From contig CANLRB010000025.1 of NCBI GenBank assembly GCA_947493455.1, forward strand, positions 1 to 61,580: DNA of 61,580 nucleotides, read 5' to 3'. The position numbers and the translations under genes are program-made. Numbering within the stretch: position 1 is the stretch's first letter; each line of letters starts with the position of its first letter. This stretch comes from an uncultured Pseudoalteromonas sp. Its GTDB lineage: Bacteria > Pseudomonadota > Gammaproteobacteria > Enterobacterales > Alteromonadaceae. The notes under the pieces were generated by a model that saw nothing but the letters and a program-made list of their open reading frames with translations, was not told the DNA's origin and ran no database searches. Positions 1-12,940 of this stretch are shown here, in pieces.

Positions 1-2
1 GT

Positions 3-77
3 TGGGATATCGCCAAGCGGTAAGGCAGCAGGTTTTGATCCTGCCATTCCCAGGTTCAAATCCTGGTATCCCAGCCA
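3..77 (+). tRNA. tRNA-Gln (anticodon TTG)
   Basis: The acceptor stem tgggata (3-9) pairs with tatccca (67-73), followed by discriminator G and an encoded CCA. The anticodon stem gcagg/cctgc encloses loop ttttgat, giving anticodon TTG for CAA glutamine codons. The T-loop ttcaaat is present. A tRNA-Gln next to ubiF is also found in Escherichia coli, which supports the core-genome setting. Confidence 0.97.
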
Positions 78-238
78 ACTCTCTTCATAAATATAAAAAT
101 ACTCATCAATATTTTATCTACTAATTTAGACTCATCGATTAAAGTCGTTCATCTATAAGAATTCATAGGCTAATTATTTTTTAAATTGCTCGGCCTGATG
201 TTTTTAGCCCTATCAATTGATAAGGCAAAATACCAATA

Positions 239-1396
239 TTATAAATATTCACCAATCGCATATTTTAAAATTTGATTTTTGAGCGGCGTCAACTTATTAA
301 CACTTTTCAGTAACGTGTTACGCATCAATTTTAACGGCGCTATATCGTTTGAAAACCCCGCATAACATGCATCCATTGCGCTCATCATTAATAGATTTAC
401 TGGGCGTCGTTTAGTCTCATAATTTTTTAGCGCCGTCGGAAGGTCATACTGAGTCAGCGATTTTGCCAATTGTGCGACATCTCTAAAACCCAAATTGACC
501 CCCTGCCCTGCAAGCGGATTAATGGCATGAGCTGCATCACCTACAAGTACAACGTTATTTTTAACGTATTGATTTGCGTGTTGGCGTGTTAATGGAAAGA
601 CCGCATTCTTTTCAACTGTAAAATCTCCCGGTAACGATGGGAAGTTTGCTAGTAGTTCCATCTTGAGCGCATCTTTTGATAAATTATTTAGTCGCTCAAG
701 TTCAGATGCGTCGTTGTACCAAATTAAGTTCGCATAGGGCGCTTGCATTGGTAAAAACGCAACCGGTCCAGACGGCTTAAATTGTTGCCAAGTAATATCT
801 TGTTGCGGTGCATCTAACTTTATTAATACGCCCATACAAGCTTGTTGATAGCGCCAGCCAGTGACACCAATGCCAGCAGCCATTCTTGTCATTGAACCCG
901 CACCGTCAGCGGCGATAACTAAATCAGCTGTTAGTGACGTTTTTTCAAATTCAAGTTCCGTGCATTGTGTGTTATTACGAATATGAGCCAATCTTCCAGC
1001 ATCACTGATCACTTCAATGTTTGGGTAATGTTTAAATTCGCTCCACATACTGGCTTGAATGATCTTATTCTCAATTAGATGGCCTAAGTGCTCTTTATCA
1101 ATATCAGTTGCATTAAACAACAAGTCACTGCTATCCATTTCTTTGACTGCAAGACGTTTATACGGTGCTTTTCTTGCCTTTAGGACATGCTGCCAGGCAC
1201 CAATTTCAGCTAACAAGGACTCTGAAAACAGATTAAGTGCCGATAACCTAACATCTATCTCTTGGTCATTAAGCACATGGTTCGGTTCAATCGGTTTAAA
1301 CTCAACTAACTTAACCTGATGACCTTGTTTGGCCATCAACAACGCAGCAGCTGCACCGACCATGCCTCCGCCAATAATAACGATCGATAAACTCAT
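239..1396 (-). CDS. ubiF: UbiF-type FAD-dependent ubiquinone biosynthesis hydroxylase
   Basis: Flavoprotein monooxygenase of the UbiH/UbiF/COQ6 family, 385 residues, the usual length. The N-terminal dinucleotide-binding motif is IIGGGMVGAA at residues 7-16. The second FAD motif VGDAAHAINPLAGQG lies near residue 285. The family hydroxylates the ubiquinone ring at the membrane. UbiF itself converts the demethoxy intermediate at C6, and I prefer that name because the gene is flanked by tRNA-Gln and a divergent miaB, as in enterobacteria. A UbiH/VisC paralogue cannot be excluded from sequence alone. It is transcribed away from miaB across a roughly 190-bp divergent promoter region. Confidence 0.85.
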   Translation of the reverse strand: MSLSIVIIGGGMVGAAAALLMAKQGHQVKLVEFKPIEPNHVLNDQEIDVRLSALNLFSESLLAEIGAWQHVLKARKAPYKRLAVKEMDSSDLLFNATDIDKEHLGHLIENKIIQASMWSEFKHYPNIEVISDAGRLAHIRNNTQCTELEFEKTSLTADLVIAADGAGSMTRMAAGIGVTGWRYQQACMGVLIKLDAPQQDITWQQFKPSGPVAFLPMQAPYANLIWYNDASELERLNNLSKDALKMELLANFPSLPGDFTVEKNAVFPLTRQHANQYVKNNVVLVGDAAHAINPLAGQGVNLGFRDVAQLAKSLTQYDLPTALKNYETKRRPVNLLMMSAMDACYAGFSNDIAPLKLMRNTLLKSVNKLTPLKNQILKYAIGEYL

Positions 1397-1586
1397 ATTT
1401 AATACTGTTTAGTAAAAGTGTGATTAGTTTAACGCAATCGGGCTACAAATCATTGATTTTAATTAAACGCAAAGTGGATTTGCCGAAAAATTAACAACAA
1501 TTAGGCAAACATATTTGAATCCACCTACGCTTAAGGATAAAATACGCCCCCTTAAAAAGTTCAGTTTAATACAGAGGCAAGTAATA

Positions 1587-3017
1587 ATGGGTAAAAAGCT
1601 GCATATTAAAACCTGGGGATGTCAAATGAATGAGTATGACTCTCAGAAGATGGCAGACCTTTTAGATTCAACCAATGGTTATGAGCTCACTGAAGAAGCT
1701 GAACAAGCAGATGTTATTTTGTTAAATACCTGTTCGATTCGTGAAAAAGCACAAGAAAAAGTATTCCACCAACTTGGTCGCTGGAAATTGCTCAAAGATG
1801 ATAACCCCGACCTCGTTATTGGCGTAGGTGGCTGTGTTGCATCACAAGAAGGTGAAACAATTCGTCAACGCGCTCCGTTTGTAGACGTTGTTTTTGGCCC
1901 TCAAACATTGCACCGTTTACCGGAAATGATTAAACAAGTGCAAGAAAAGCAAGGTGCGGTTGTTGATATTTCGTTTCCAGAGATCGAAAAGTTTGATCGC
2001 TTGCCTGAACCAAAAGCTGAAGGCCCAAGCGCATTCGTATCAATTATGGAAGGCTGTTCAAAATACTGTACCTTCTGTGTGGTACCTTACACCCGAGGTG
2101 AAGAAGTGAGTCGCCCACTTGACGATGTGATTCTAGAAGTAGCGCAACTTGCCGAACAAGGTGTGCGTGAAGTTAACCTGCTCGGGCAAAATGTAAACGC
2201 CTACCGCGGTGAAACACACGATGGCGAAATTTGCTATTTTTCGGATTTGCTACGCTACGTTGCAACGATTGATGGCATTGACCGTATCCGATATACCACT
2301 TCACACCCAGTCGAATTTACACCAGATATCATCGATGCATACGCCGATATACCTGAACTTGTGGACCATTTACACTTACCGGTGCAAAGTGGGTCAGATC
2401 GCGTACTTGCGTTAATGAAGCGCGGGCACACGGCACTCGAATATAAATCAACAATTCGTAAATTACGTAAGATCCGTCCTAATTTAAGCATGTCGTCAGA
2501 CTTCATTATTGGTTTCCCTGGCGAATCAAAGATGGACTTCGAAGCAACGATGAACCTTATCAATGATATTGGCTTCGATATGAGTTTCAGCTTTATTTAC
2601 AGTGCTCGTCCTGGTACGCCGGCAGCAGATTTACCTGACGACGTCTCAGAGCAAGAGAAGAAAGAGCGCTTATATTTATTGCAAAACCGTATCACCCAAA
2701 TGGCACAAGATATTAGCCGCAAAATGTTTGGTACTGAGCAACGTATACTGGTTGAAGGCCCTTCTAAGAAAAATCCGATGGAGCTGCGCGGACGTACTGA
2801 AAACAACCGCGTTGTAAACTTTGAAGGTCCACACAACGTAATTGGTCAATTCGTAGATGTAAAAATAACCGAAGCATTGCCTAATTCTTTACGTGGTGAG
2901 CTAATTCGCACTGAAAGTGAAATGAACCTGCGTCGTGACGTCGCGCCATCAGATATCTTGGCAAAATCACCGACGGAGCAGGCCAATGAACTAGGCGTTG
3001 CAACCTTTACGCCATAG
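1587..3017 (+). CDS. miaB: tRNA-2-methylthio-N6-dimethylallyladenosine synthase MiaB
   Basis: Radical-SAM methylthiotransferase that makes ms2i6A37 in tRNAs reading UNN codons. The UPF0004 domain carries the auxiliary-cluster cysteines in [15 protein letters not shown] and GVGGCVAS. The radical-SAM motif is CSKYCTFC, followed by VVPYTRG. A C-terminal TRAM domain is present. I start at ATG 1587 ([11 protein letters not shown]), which gives 476 residues, the usual length, behind the purine-rich acagaggcaa. An in-frame TTG at 1515 would add 24 residues not typical of the family. It heads the miaB-phoH-ybeY-ybeX-lnt series. Confidence 0.97.
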   Translation: MGKKLHIKTWGCQMNEYDSQKMADLLDSTNGYELTEEAEQADVILLNTCSIREKAQEKVFHQLGRWKLLKDDNPDLVIGVGGCVASQEGETIRQRAPFVDVVFGPQTLHRLPEMIKQVQEKQGAVVDISFPEIEKFDRLPEPKAEGPSAFVSIMEGCSKYCTFCVVPYTRGEEVSRPLDDVILEVAQLAEQGVREVNLLGQNVNAYRGETHDGEICYFSDLLRYVATIDGIDRIRYTTSHPVEFTPDIIDAYADIPELVDHLHLPVQSGSDRVLALMKRGHTALEYKSTIRKLRKIRPNLSMSSDFIIGFPGESKMDFEATMNLINDIGFDMSFSFIYSARPGTPAADLPDDVSEQEKKERLYLLQNRITQMAQDISRKMFGTEQRILVEGPSKKNPMELRGRTENNRVVNFEGPHNVIGQFVDVKITEALPNSLRGELIRTESEMNLRRDVAPSDILAKSPTEQANELGVATFTP

Positions 3018-3025
3018 TCATATTA

Positions 3026-3048
3026 AAAGGCGCAGAATCTGCGCCTTT
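3026..3048 (+). terminator. hairpin between miaB and phoH
   Basis: The 10-bp perfect stem aaaggcgcag/ctgcgccttt has a 3-nt loop. No U-run follows on the plus strand, so it is more likely an attenuator or mRNA-processing/stability hairpin between miaB and phoH than a strong terminator. Confidence 0.5.
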
Positions 3049-3061
3049 AAAGGACCCTATT

Positions 3062-4120
3062 TTGACAACACAACTAAAAACAATCGAAACATACCTAGAA
3101 CCTGCTGACAATAAACGCCTCGCATCACTATGCGGCCCTTTTGACGAAAACATTAAACAAATTGAACGTCGCTTAGGCGTAGAAATCATGCATCGCGAAA
3201 ACTTGTTCAAAGTAACAGGACAAGTGCGTAGCGTCATTGCAGCCACTGATATCTTAAAATCTCTTTACGTTGAAACAGCGCCTATTAAAGGCGATGTGAC
3301 AGAGATTGAAAGTGACTTGGTTCACTTAACCATTCAAGAAGCACGCATCCTCGAGCAAGAAGATGAATTTGAACATCGCGACGAACTTATTATTAAAACC
3401 CGTCGCGGGGTTGTAAAGCCGAGAAACCCAAATCAAACTCAGTACATTGCCAACGTATTAACGCATGACATTACATTTGGTATTGGACCTGCGGGTACAG
3501 GTAAAACGTATTTAGCCGTCGCCGCGGCTGTAGATGCGTTAGAGCGCCAAGAAATACGTCGTATTTTATTAACCCGTCCAGCGGTCGAAGCAGGCGAAAA
3601 GCTCGGTTTTTTACCTGGTGATCTGAGCCAAAAAGTTGACCCATATTTACGTCCGCTTTACGATGCGCTATTTGAAATGCTTGGTTTCGAACGTGTTGAG
3701 CGACTTATTGAAAAAAATGTGATTGAAGTTGCACCACTTGCTTACATGCGCGGCCGCACCTTAAACGACGCCTTTATTATTTTAGATGAAAGCCAAAATA
3801 CAACCGTCGAACAAATGAAAATGTTTTTAACGCGTATTGGTTTCAATTCTAAGGCCGTGATCACCGGCGATATTACCCAAGTTGATTTGCCGCGAGGCGC
3901 CCGCTCAGGTCTGCGCCACGCTATTGAAGTCTTGTCAAATGTCGATGCAATCAGCTTCAATTTTTTCAAATCGCACGATGTCGTGCGTCACCCTGTTGTT
4001 GCTGCTGTTGTCGAAGCGTACGAAGCACATGATGAAGTTGAACGCCTAAAACGCATTGAAAAGAAAAAACAACAAGAGCTTGCCCAACAACAAACTAACG
4101 AGTCAAGTAGCCATGATTGA
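3062..4120 (+). CDS. ybeZ: PhoH-like ATPase (YbeZ)
   Basis: PhoH family P-loop ATPase, 352 residues. An N-terminal KH-like segment precedes Walker A GPAGTGKT (residues 142-149) and Walker [12 protein letters not shown]. The family works with the endoribonuclease YbeY in RNA metabolism, and that gene follows directly with an 8-bp overlap. The start is a TTG at 3062 with the Shine-Dalgarno aaagga eight bases upstream. No in-frame ATG fits the conserved N-terminus. The C-terminus is a charged, Gln-rich tail. Confidence 0.95.
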   Translation: MTTQLKTIETYLEPADNKRLASLCGPFDENIKQIERRLGVEIMHRENLFKVTGQVRSVIAATDILKSLYVETAPIKGDVTEIESDLVHLTIQEARILEQEDEFEHRDELIIKTRRGVVKPRNPNQTQYIANVLTHDITFGIGPAGTGKTYLAVAAAVDALERQEIRRILLTRPAVEAGEKLGFLPGDLSQKVDPYLRPLYDALFEMLGFERVERLIEKNVIEVAPLAYMRGRTLNDAFIILDESQNTTVEQMKMFLTRIGFNSKAVITGDITQVDLPRGARSGLRHAIEVLSNVDAISFNFFKSHDVVRHPVVAAVVEAYEAHDEVERLKRIEKKKQQELAQQQTNESSSHD

Positions 4121-4574
4121 TCTCGATTTACAAATTGCGTGTAATGACACAGACTTGCCATCGCAAGAGCAATTCGAAGGTTGGACCCAACGTATACTTA
4201 GTCAATTTAAAGACAGCGCAGAACTCACTATTCGCCTGTGTGAAATAACAGAGAGCCAACAACTCAATCATGAATACCGTGGTAAAGATAAGCCGACCAA
4301 TGTGCTGTCATTTCCATTTGAAGCGCCGCCGGGCATTGAACTTCCACTTATCGGTGATCTAGTCATTTGCCCTCAGGTAGTACGCCAAGAAGCGATTGAA
4401 CAAGAAAAAACGTTCCATGATCACTTTGCTCATATGGTGATTCATGGCTGTTTGCATTTGCTAGGCTACGATCATATCGAACAAGAAGATGCCATTGAGA
4501 TGGAAAGTATCGAGAAAGAGGTGCTCGCCACGCTGGATATTAGTGATCCCTATCGTGACGAAGATTTCGATTAG
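4113..4574 (+). CDS. ybeY: endoribonuclease YbeY
   Basis: Single-strand endoribonuclease needed for 16S rRNA 3'-end maturation and ribosome quality control. The UPF0054 zinc motif [11 protein letters not shown] gives H111, H115 and H121 when counted from ATG 4113. That start ([10 protein letters not shown]) gives 153 residues and overlaps the phoH stop by 8 bp, suggesting translational coupling. An ATG at 4056 would place 19 extra residues inside phoH. Confidence 0.95.
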   Translation: MIDLDLQIACNDTDLPSQEQFEGWTQRILSQFKDSAELTIRLCEITESQQLNHEYRGKDKPTNVLSFPFEAPPGIELPLIGDLVICPQVVRQEAIEQEKTFHDHFAHMVIHGCLHLLGYDHIEQEDAIEMESIEKEVLATLDISDPYRDEDFD

Positions 4575-4675
4575 CGCATCGCAATCACTTTTCATTTTGC
4601 TATTATTTCTGATATAACTAGATTTAGTTTTTACGAAAACACTATTTTTCTAAATATGGAGCTTAAAGATCGCGT

Positions 4676-5566
4676 ATGAGCGACGAAAATGCACAAAGTA
4701 GCCAGGGTTCTTCTGGTAAAACATGGTTAGGCCGCATTGCCCAAATGTTGCAAGGGGAACCCCAAAATAAGAAAGAGCTGGTTGAAGTTATCGTCGATGC
4801 CAGCGACCGCGATTTGATTGATCCTGAAACAAAGGAAATGATGCAAGGTGTACTCGGTGTTTCTGAACTTCGAGTGCGTGACATTATGATCCCACGTTCG
4901 CAAATGATCACTCTAGACGTTGATAAATCGCTCGCGGAATTGCTGCCCACCATGGTTGAATCATCGCACTCTCGCTTTCCTGTAATTTGTGAAGACAAAG
5001 ACCATGTTGAAGGTGTGTTGTTGGCAAAGGACCTGTTGCCACTCATCTTAAAAAGTGAAAGTGAATTCCCAGAGTTACGTTCATTTTTACGCCCTGCAGT
5101 GGTGGTACCTGAAAGTAAGCGCCTTGATACGCTACTCAATGAATTTCGCCAACAACGCTATCATATGGCGATCGTAGTTGATGAATATGGTGGTGTATCT
5201 GGTCTTGTTACGATTGAAGATATTTTAGAAATCATTGTCGGTGAAATTGAAGATGAGCACGATGATGAAGAAGACGTTCAAGATATTCGCCAAGTCTCAA
5301 AACATACCTATTCAGTTGCAGCTTTAACACCGCTTGATGAATTTAATGAATTCTTCAGTAGCAAGTTTGATACCGACGAAGCAGATACCATTGGGGGTAT
5401 CATTTTACATGCATTTGGCCATATGCCAAGTCGCGGCGAAACAATTGAAATCGGCGAATTTCAATTTAAGATTACAAACTCCGATAGCCGTCGAATTCAG
5501 CAAATTCAAGTAACGCTGCCAAAAAGCAGTAAACTCGACGCAGAGGTCAGTGCCGAGGCGCAATGA
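4676..5566 (+). CDS. ybeX: CorC/YbeX CBS-domain protein
   Basis: Cytoplasmic HlyC/CorC family protein of 296 residues. It has two CBS repeats (around residues 65-190, beginning RVRDIMIPRSQM) and a C-terminal CorC/transporter-associated domain with an acidic linker (EIEDEHDDEEDVQ). Homologues are linked to magnesium/cobalt efflux and to ribosome-related phenotypes through YbeY-YbeZ. The stop overlaps the lnt start (ATGA), so the two genes are coupled. Confidence 0.93.
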   Translation: MSDENAQSSQGSSGKTWLGRIAQMLQGEPQNKKELVEVIVDASDRDLIDPETKEMMQGVLGVSELRVRDIMIPRSQMITLDVDKSLAELLPTMVESSHSRFPVICEDKDHVEGVLLAKDLLPLILKSESEFPELRSFLRPAVVVPESKRLDTLLNEFRQQRYHMAIVVDEYGGVSGLVTIEDILEIIVGEIEDEHDDEEDVQDIRQVSKHTYSVAALTPLDEFNEFFSSKFDTDEADTIGGIILHAFGHMPSRGETIEIGEFQFKITNSDSRRIQQIQVTLPKSSKLDAEVSAEAQ

Positions 5567-7113
5567 AATTAAATAAACACCGTTCGATACCTGCATTTAT
5601 TGCAGGTATCGCCATGTCTTTAGCCTACGCCCCTTTCAATATTTGGTTTCTAGCGCCGATCCTTCTGGCGGTATTATTCTTACTATTAAATCAACAAACG
5701 ACGAAACAGCAATTACGCATCGCGTTTAGTTTTTGCTTTGCTTGGTTCGGCGCTGGGATCAGTTGGGTTCATGTGTCAATCGCAGATTACGGTGGCTTGC
5801 CGATCTTTGTATCCGTGCTACTCATGATGCTGCTTGCAGCGTATTTGGCACTCTACCCCACGTTCGCATTAATGCTAAGCACAAGGCTCCAAAACAAATT
5901 CAACTGGCAATATTTGCTGTTACTACTCCCTATTTTCGCGTTAGCCGAGTATTTACGGGGAACACTTTTAACTGGCTTCCCATGGCTTTCGCTCGGTTAT
6001 ACATTAACTGATTCGCCACTCAATTCACTGGCACCTTACATCGGCGAATTTGGCCTATCATGCATTGTGCTTGTTGCAGCGTTTGCACTCTATAAAGTGA
6101 TAGAAAAGCGTATATATATCAGCGCCATGATACTTTCAGCGATAATCGTTGCAAGTCTCCTGGTGCCGCAACAGATAGAACAAAAAGAACAACAACTCGA
6201 TATTTTACTCGTCCAAGGTAATATTAAACAGGAGTTACGCTGGGCACCCGAGCATTTTTGGCCGACAATGTCAGCCTACCGGGATATGACACGTAAAAAT
6301 TGGAATGTTGACCTTGTGGTTTGGCCAGAGGCTGCCGTGCCCGAAGTTGAGTCTATCGCAAGTGATTACCTCAGCCATATGGATGCAGCTGCGAGCTTTA
6401 ATGATACCGCGCTAATTACTGGAATTGTTGACTATCAGTTTGATACTAAAATTATATACAACAATCTTATTGTGCTCGGTAAGCAACAAAAAGATGATGA
6501 CAGCGGCCATTACCAGTACCTACACAAAAATCGCTATCGTAAATCTCAACTGTTACCGATTGGGGAGTTTGTTCCGTTTGAAAACTTATTGCGCCCTATC
6601 GCTCCCCTATTTGATTTACCAATGTCGTCATTCAGCCGTGGTGAACGAGTACAAAAAAACCTCGTAGCGAACGGCCTGAATATCCTGCCGGCTATCTGTT
6701 ACGAAATCGCCTTTGCTGATTTAGTACGCGACAATTATCGTACTAACTCCGACATCTTATTCACAGTGAGTAATGATGCCTGGTTTGGTGATTCACATGG
6801 TCCGCATCAACATATGCAGATAGCGCGCATGCGTGCACTCGAACTCGGTTTGCCACTGGTGCGAGTAACAAATAACGGGATAAGCGGCGTTTATAACCCC
6901 TTTTCTGACGAGGCGCGATATTTACCACAGTTTGAACAAACGAGCGGGATTTTTGAATTACCGTTACTGCAAGGAGAAACCTTTTATGCAGCCAACGGTA
7001 AAACGCCATTAGTGATTCTTCTCACTGTATTATTTGCCCTTGGACTAACGTATAAAGGCGTTAGAAATCTGCAACAAAGACAATCGACAACACTTGCCAA
7101 ATCTCAGTCATAA
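5563..7113 (+). CDS. lnt: apolipoprotein N-acyltransferase Lnt
   Basis: Inner-membrane enzyme that adds the third acyl chain to the N-terminal cysteine of lipoproteins. It has 516 residues: about six N-terminal membrane helices, then a nitrilase-fold periplasmic domain. The catalytic triad can be read as E256 (VVWPEAA), K327 (YRKSQLLP) and C379 (PAICYE). The GEFVPFE segment follows the lysine as usual. The ATGA overlap with ybeX makes it the last gene of the miaB series. Confidence 0.96.
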   Translation: MKLNKHRSIPAFIAGIAMSLAYAPFNIWFLAPILLAVLFLLLNQQTTKQQLRIAFSFCFAWFGAGISWVHVSIADYGGLPIFVSVLLMMLLAAYLALYPTFALMLSTRLQNKFNWQYLLLLLPIFALAEYLRGTLLTGFPWLSLGYTLTDSPLNSLAPYIGEFGLSCIVLVAAFALYKVIEKRIYISAMILSAIIVASLLVPQQIEQKEQQLDILLVQGNIKQELRWAPEHFWPTMSAYRDMTRKNWNVDLVVWPEAAVPEVESIASDYLSHMDAAASFNDTALITGIVDYQFDTKIIYNNLIVLGKQQKDDDSGHYQYLHKNRYRKSQLLPIGEFVPFENLLRPIAPLFDLPMSSFSRGERVQKNLVANGLNILPAICYEIAFADLVRDNYRTNSDILFTVSNDAWFGDSHGPHQHMQIARMRALELGLPLVRVTNNGISGVYNPFSDEARYLPQFEQTSGIFELPLLQGETFYAANGKTPLVILLTVLFALGLTYKGVRNLQQRQSTTLAKSQS

Positions 7114-7127
7114 TCGATTGAGATTTG
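7098..7127. terminator. possible bidirectional terminator between lnt and the Lon-like gene
   Basis: The inverted repeat caaatctca (7098-7106) / tgagatttg (7119-7127) overlaps the lnt stop and lies between convergent genes. It lacks a long U-run, so the call is tentative. Confidence 0.35.
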
Positions 7128-7149
7128 TCGTTCTATTTCCTCAGAGTTA

Positions 7150-9555
7150 TTACTCTTCAGCTGGTCCATTGACGATATCAGCAAAGCGACTGAGCTTTCT
7201 TAATGCTAAGTCATTGATGGTATTTTTTGCATAGGTGCCTTTATCTAACATCTTACCGGCATCTCGTTTCATTAACACTTCAAGCGCTTCATCTACATTC
7301 GCTACCGCGTAAATGGTAAATTGCCCTCTTTCAACGGCCTGAATAACATCCTGGTTTAGAACTAGGTTATGCATATTCGAACGGGGGATCATCGCACCTT
7401 GTGAGCCAGTTAAACCGCGCATTTTACACAACTTGAAAAACCCTTCGATTTTTTCATTTACGCCGCCAATCGCTTGCACTTCACCGTGCTGATTAATCGA
7501 ACCTGTTAACGCAATACTTTGGTCAATCGGAATACGGGTTATCGCTGAAATCAAGGCACATAATTCAGCTAACGATGCGCTGTCTCCATCAATTGAACCA
7601 TAGCTTTGCTCAATAGCAATATTCGCACTCAACGTCAATGCAAAGTCTTGTGCATATTTGTTACCTAAATATCCGGTCAGTAACATCACGCCTTTGGTAT
7701 GGATTGATTTACCCAAATCTGCTTCACGCTCAATATCGAGCACGCCATCACTGCCTGCATAGACAGTTGCGGTAATGCGCGCCGGCGTACCAAAGCTGGT
7801 ATCGCCAATATGAAGGACCGTCAACCCATTAACACAGCCGATTGCCTCTCCTTCACTGTTGATCAGCGTATGCCCCTCTTTTATTTCACTTAACAATGAT
7901 TCGCTAATTTGACCCGTACGATATTGTTTGCCGAGCAAGGCTTCATCAATATGGGCTGCTTGAATCACCGTTTCATTATCTTGTTTAGCGTAGTATGACC
8001 CTTCGTTAAGCAACTCAATCACATCAGCAAATCGCGCTGAGAGCTTGTTCTGATGCTCCGCTTGGCGATAGCTAAATAGTAAAAGACTCGCGATTGCGTC
8101 GGCACTTAGCTCACAATCTAACGTTTTTTCACTATACGTTTGTAACTTACTGATCACTTGGTAGCGGTACTTATCCGACGATGGAATGTAGTAATCAAAA
8201 TCAGCGAGCACCCTGAACAACTCATTAAATTCATCATCATATTCTTGCATCAAGTAGTAAAGATCGCGTGAGCCAAGCAATACAATTTTTACATCCAGTG
8301 GAATAAGCTGAGGCTTGATGGTAAAGCTTGAGCCAAGCTGACTATCTTGTGCCGGTAGGTCACTCTTAATTTGCTTTTCTTTAAGCGAGACTTTCAGTGC
8401 ATCCCATACCTGCGCGTTACTCATCAACTTTTGCGCATCCATAATCAGATAGCCACCATTGGCGCGATGCAATGCACCCGGTTGAATTGATCGGTAACTC
8501 GACACCACAGAGCTTGCCTGACTCCCGTGTTCAGCTTTACCAAATACGTTACTGAATGTTGGGTTTGCTTCGTAAACACATGGCGCACCGTCGTCAGGTT
8601 TATGTGAAATAATTAAATTCGGCGCAAAATACTCAGTTAGCATTGCGCGTTTATCTAAATCTTCTTTGTTATTTTCATCAATATCGTCAGCCAGCCACTC
8701 TAGTACGGCATCGACGAGCTCGTCACGTAAATCCTTAAAGTACTTAAGAATGCCAATTTGACTCGCGTATTTATGCTCAAGTTCTTTCAATAGCGGTTTA
8801 ATGGCAAGCTCAGCGGTGCTTTTTTTCAAGCTTCGTAGCGCTTCTGACGATTCACGTTTCCAGCGTGGAAGTTCGATTAGCGCCTCGTTTAATGCATCTT
8901 CAAGTCTTTGAATAACATCATAGAAATACTGTCGTTCTTCATCACTTAATGAAGCAAATTCAGCGTCATCAAGTTGCTTTCCGTCAATTACGGGTGCAAA
9001 GCTAATGACACCTGACTCTTCAAATAAGGCAACTTGATGTTCACTTGCGATATTTTCAACAATTTCAATTGCTTCGTCATACTTTTCGTTAAACTTGCGA
9101 TCGATATTTTTTTTCTTACGCTGATAGCCTGGGTTATCAAAGGCAGCCGGAAACGTATCGAGGATTTCATCAATCAATGAGTCAACATCATCGCAAAACT
9201 CTTTGCTCTCACCTGGTTGCAGACAAATTGCCACGGGTTCACGATGTTCATCAAAGTTATTGACGTACAGCCATTCAAGCGGTGTTTGACGGGACTTACT
9301 CTCGTTCGCTATTTTATTTTGTACCATGGTGAAGCGTCCTAATGCAGGCTCCCCCATCACATATACGTTATAGCCAGGTAATTCCATACCCATAGCGAAG
9401 TCCAATGCTGCTTGAGCTCGCTGCTGCCCTATGATGCTATAGTCATCTGGGTATTCTTGCTCCATGCAGGTTTGAATATAATTGGTATCAACATCAGGTC
9501 GTAACTGGCGTGATGTCAAAGCGACACGGTCTATCGTGTTCATTAGCGAACCCAT
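7150..9555 (-). CDS. Lon-family (S16) protease with AAA_32-type N-terminus
   Basis: Protein of 801 residues resembling E. coli YcbZ (LonH-like). The C-terminal S16 domain has the Ser-Lys dyad in DGDSASLAELCALIS and GGVNEKIEGF, so proteolytic activity is expected. The N-terminal ATPase-like half has GEPALGRFTM where a P-loop would be, lacking the GKT/S lysine. ATP use is therefore doubtful, as suggested for other members of this subgroup. A charged helical insertion spans roughly residues 140-300. The start could also be ATG 9543 (MNTIDRVALT); neither has a good Shine-Dalgarno. It is convergent with lnt. Confidence 0.88.
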   Translation of the reverse strand: MGSLMNTIDRVALTSRQLRPDVDTNYIQTCMEQEYPDDYSIIGQQRAQAALDFAMGMELPGYNVYVMGEPALGRFTMVQNKIANESKSRQTPLEWLYVNNFDEHREPVAICLQPGESKEFCDDVDSLIDEILDTFPAAFDNPGYQRKKKNIDRKFNEKYDEAIEIVENIASEHQVALFEESGVISFAPVIDGKQLDDAEFASLSDEERQYFYDVIQRLEDALNEALIELPRWKRESSEALRSLKKSTAELAIKPLLKELEHKYASQIGILKYFKDLRDELVDAVLEWLADDIDENNKEDLDKRAMLTEYFAPNLIISHKPDDGAPCVYEANPTFSNVFGKAEHGSQASSVVSSYRSIQPGALHRANGGYLIMDAQKLMSNAQVWDALKVSLKEKQIKSDLPAQDSQLGSSFTIKPQLIPLDVKIVLLGSRDLYYLMQEYDDEFNELFRVLADFDYYIPSSDKYRYQVISKLQTYSEKTLDCELSADAIASLLLFSYRQAEHQNKLSARFADVIELLNEGSYYAKQDNETVIQAAHIDEALLGKQYRTGQISESLLSEIKEGHTLINSEGEAIGCVNGLTVLHIGDTSFGTPARITATVYAGSDGVLDIEREADLGKSIHTKGVMLLTGYLGNKYAQDFALTLSANIAIEQSYGSIDGDSASLAELCALISAITRIPIDQSIALTGSINQHGEVQAIGGVNEKIEGFFKLCKMRGLTGSQGAMIPRSNMHNLVLNQDVIQAVERGQFTIYAVANVDEALEVLMKRDAGKMLDKGTYAKNTINDLALRKLSRFADIVNGPAEE

Positions 9556-9639
9556 TTATTTTTATCAAATTTTTGTGCTAGTCTACTTGCCAATCACGGG
9601 GTAAACAAGCGTAAAGAGTATGCTTAAACCGGAAATTAA

Positions 9640-10104
9640 TTAAGGACTAAAAGGCCGCCGCATAAAGTTGAACCCTTGGCACTGCTGGCATTTTCTCAAC
9701 TTTTCCGGGTGCGTAACACAGTGCACATCGCCACAACTTCGACATACTATTTCACCGAATGCGACCCATTCCCCCTGTTGATACACGCCATGATGCTCAA
9801 AGTCATCGAGTAAAACACGCCACTCAACCTGCGATTTATCGACTAACTGGCTCAGGGTTAACCAGAGGCTTTCTTTTAGCTCCGCATTCGCTAAGGCATT
9901 ATATTGTTCATGGTTTTCACGCCAATGCTGATAGTCGCGTTTTAAATAATACGCGTAATCTTGCATTTGCTGTTTTGAGTATGCGGCAATTTCTTCTTGC
10001 GTTTGATTAAAATTTTCAACGAAGTGTGCTATTTCGTGATTTTTTACATCCAGTAACCACTTATTTAATTCATCGAGCCAACTTTCATAATTTAACTTAG
10101 CCAT
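9640..10104 (-). CDS. YbeL-like zinc-ribbon protein (DUF1451)
   Basis: Protein of 154 residues with a long N-terminal helical segment rich in Trp, Gln and Glu, then a C-terminal zinc ribbon (CRSC ... CQQC). This matches the DUF1451/YbeL family, whose function is unknown and which often lies near leuS. ATG 10104 is chosen because gtggag stands nine bases upstream. The GTG at 10119 falls inside that Shine-Dalgarno. It is divergent from leuS. Confidence 0.85.
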   Translation of the reverse strand: MAKLNYESWLDELNKWLLDVKNHEIAHFVENFNQTQEEIAAYSKQQMQDYAYYLKRDYQHWRENHEQYNALANAELKESLWLTLSQLVDKSQVEWRVLLDDFEHHGVYQQGEWVAFGEIVCRSCGDVHCVTHPEKLRKCQQCQGFNFMRRPFSP

Positions 10105-10324
10105 ACAACTGTACTCCACCGCATTAACTCCATATTCATAAGTATAGAAGAGAATTTAATTAAACGCCTCTAACACAAACTCAAATGACTAATATATATA
10201 CAGTTTTGATTTACACTCTCCCCTTCAAACCATGCATTTTAAGAGTTAAAAAAAAGTCAAACTTAATGCCGCTAATACTGTATATAAGGCACTATTTACG
10301 GTATGCTAACGAGAATTTTTTTAA

Positions 10325-12939
<2,615 letters not shown>

Positions 12940-12940
<1 letters not shown>

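Noticed and set aside
1059-1319. Open frame antisense to ubiF
   Set aside because: Shadow of the ubiF coding sequence.
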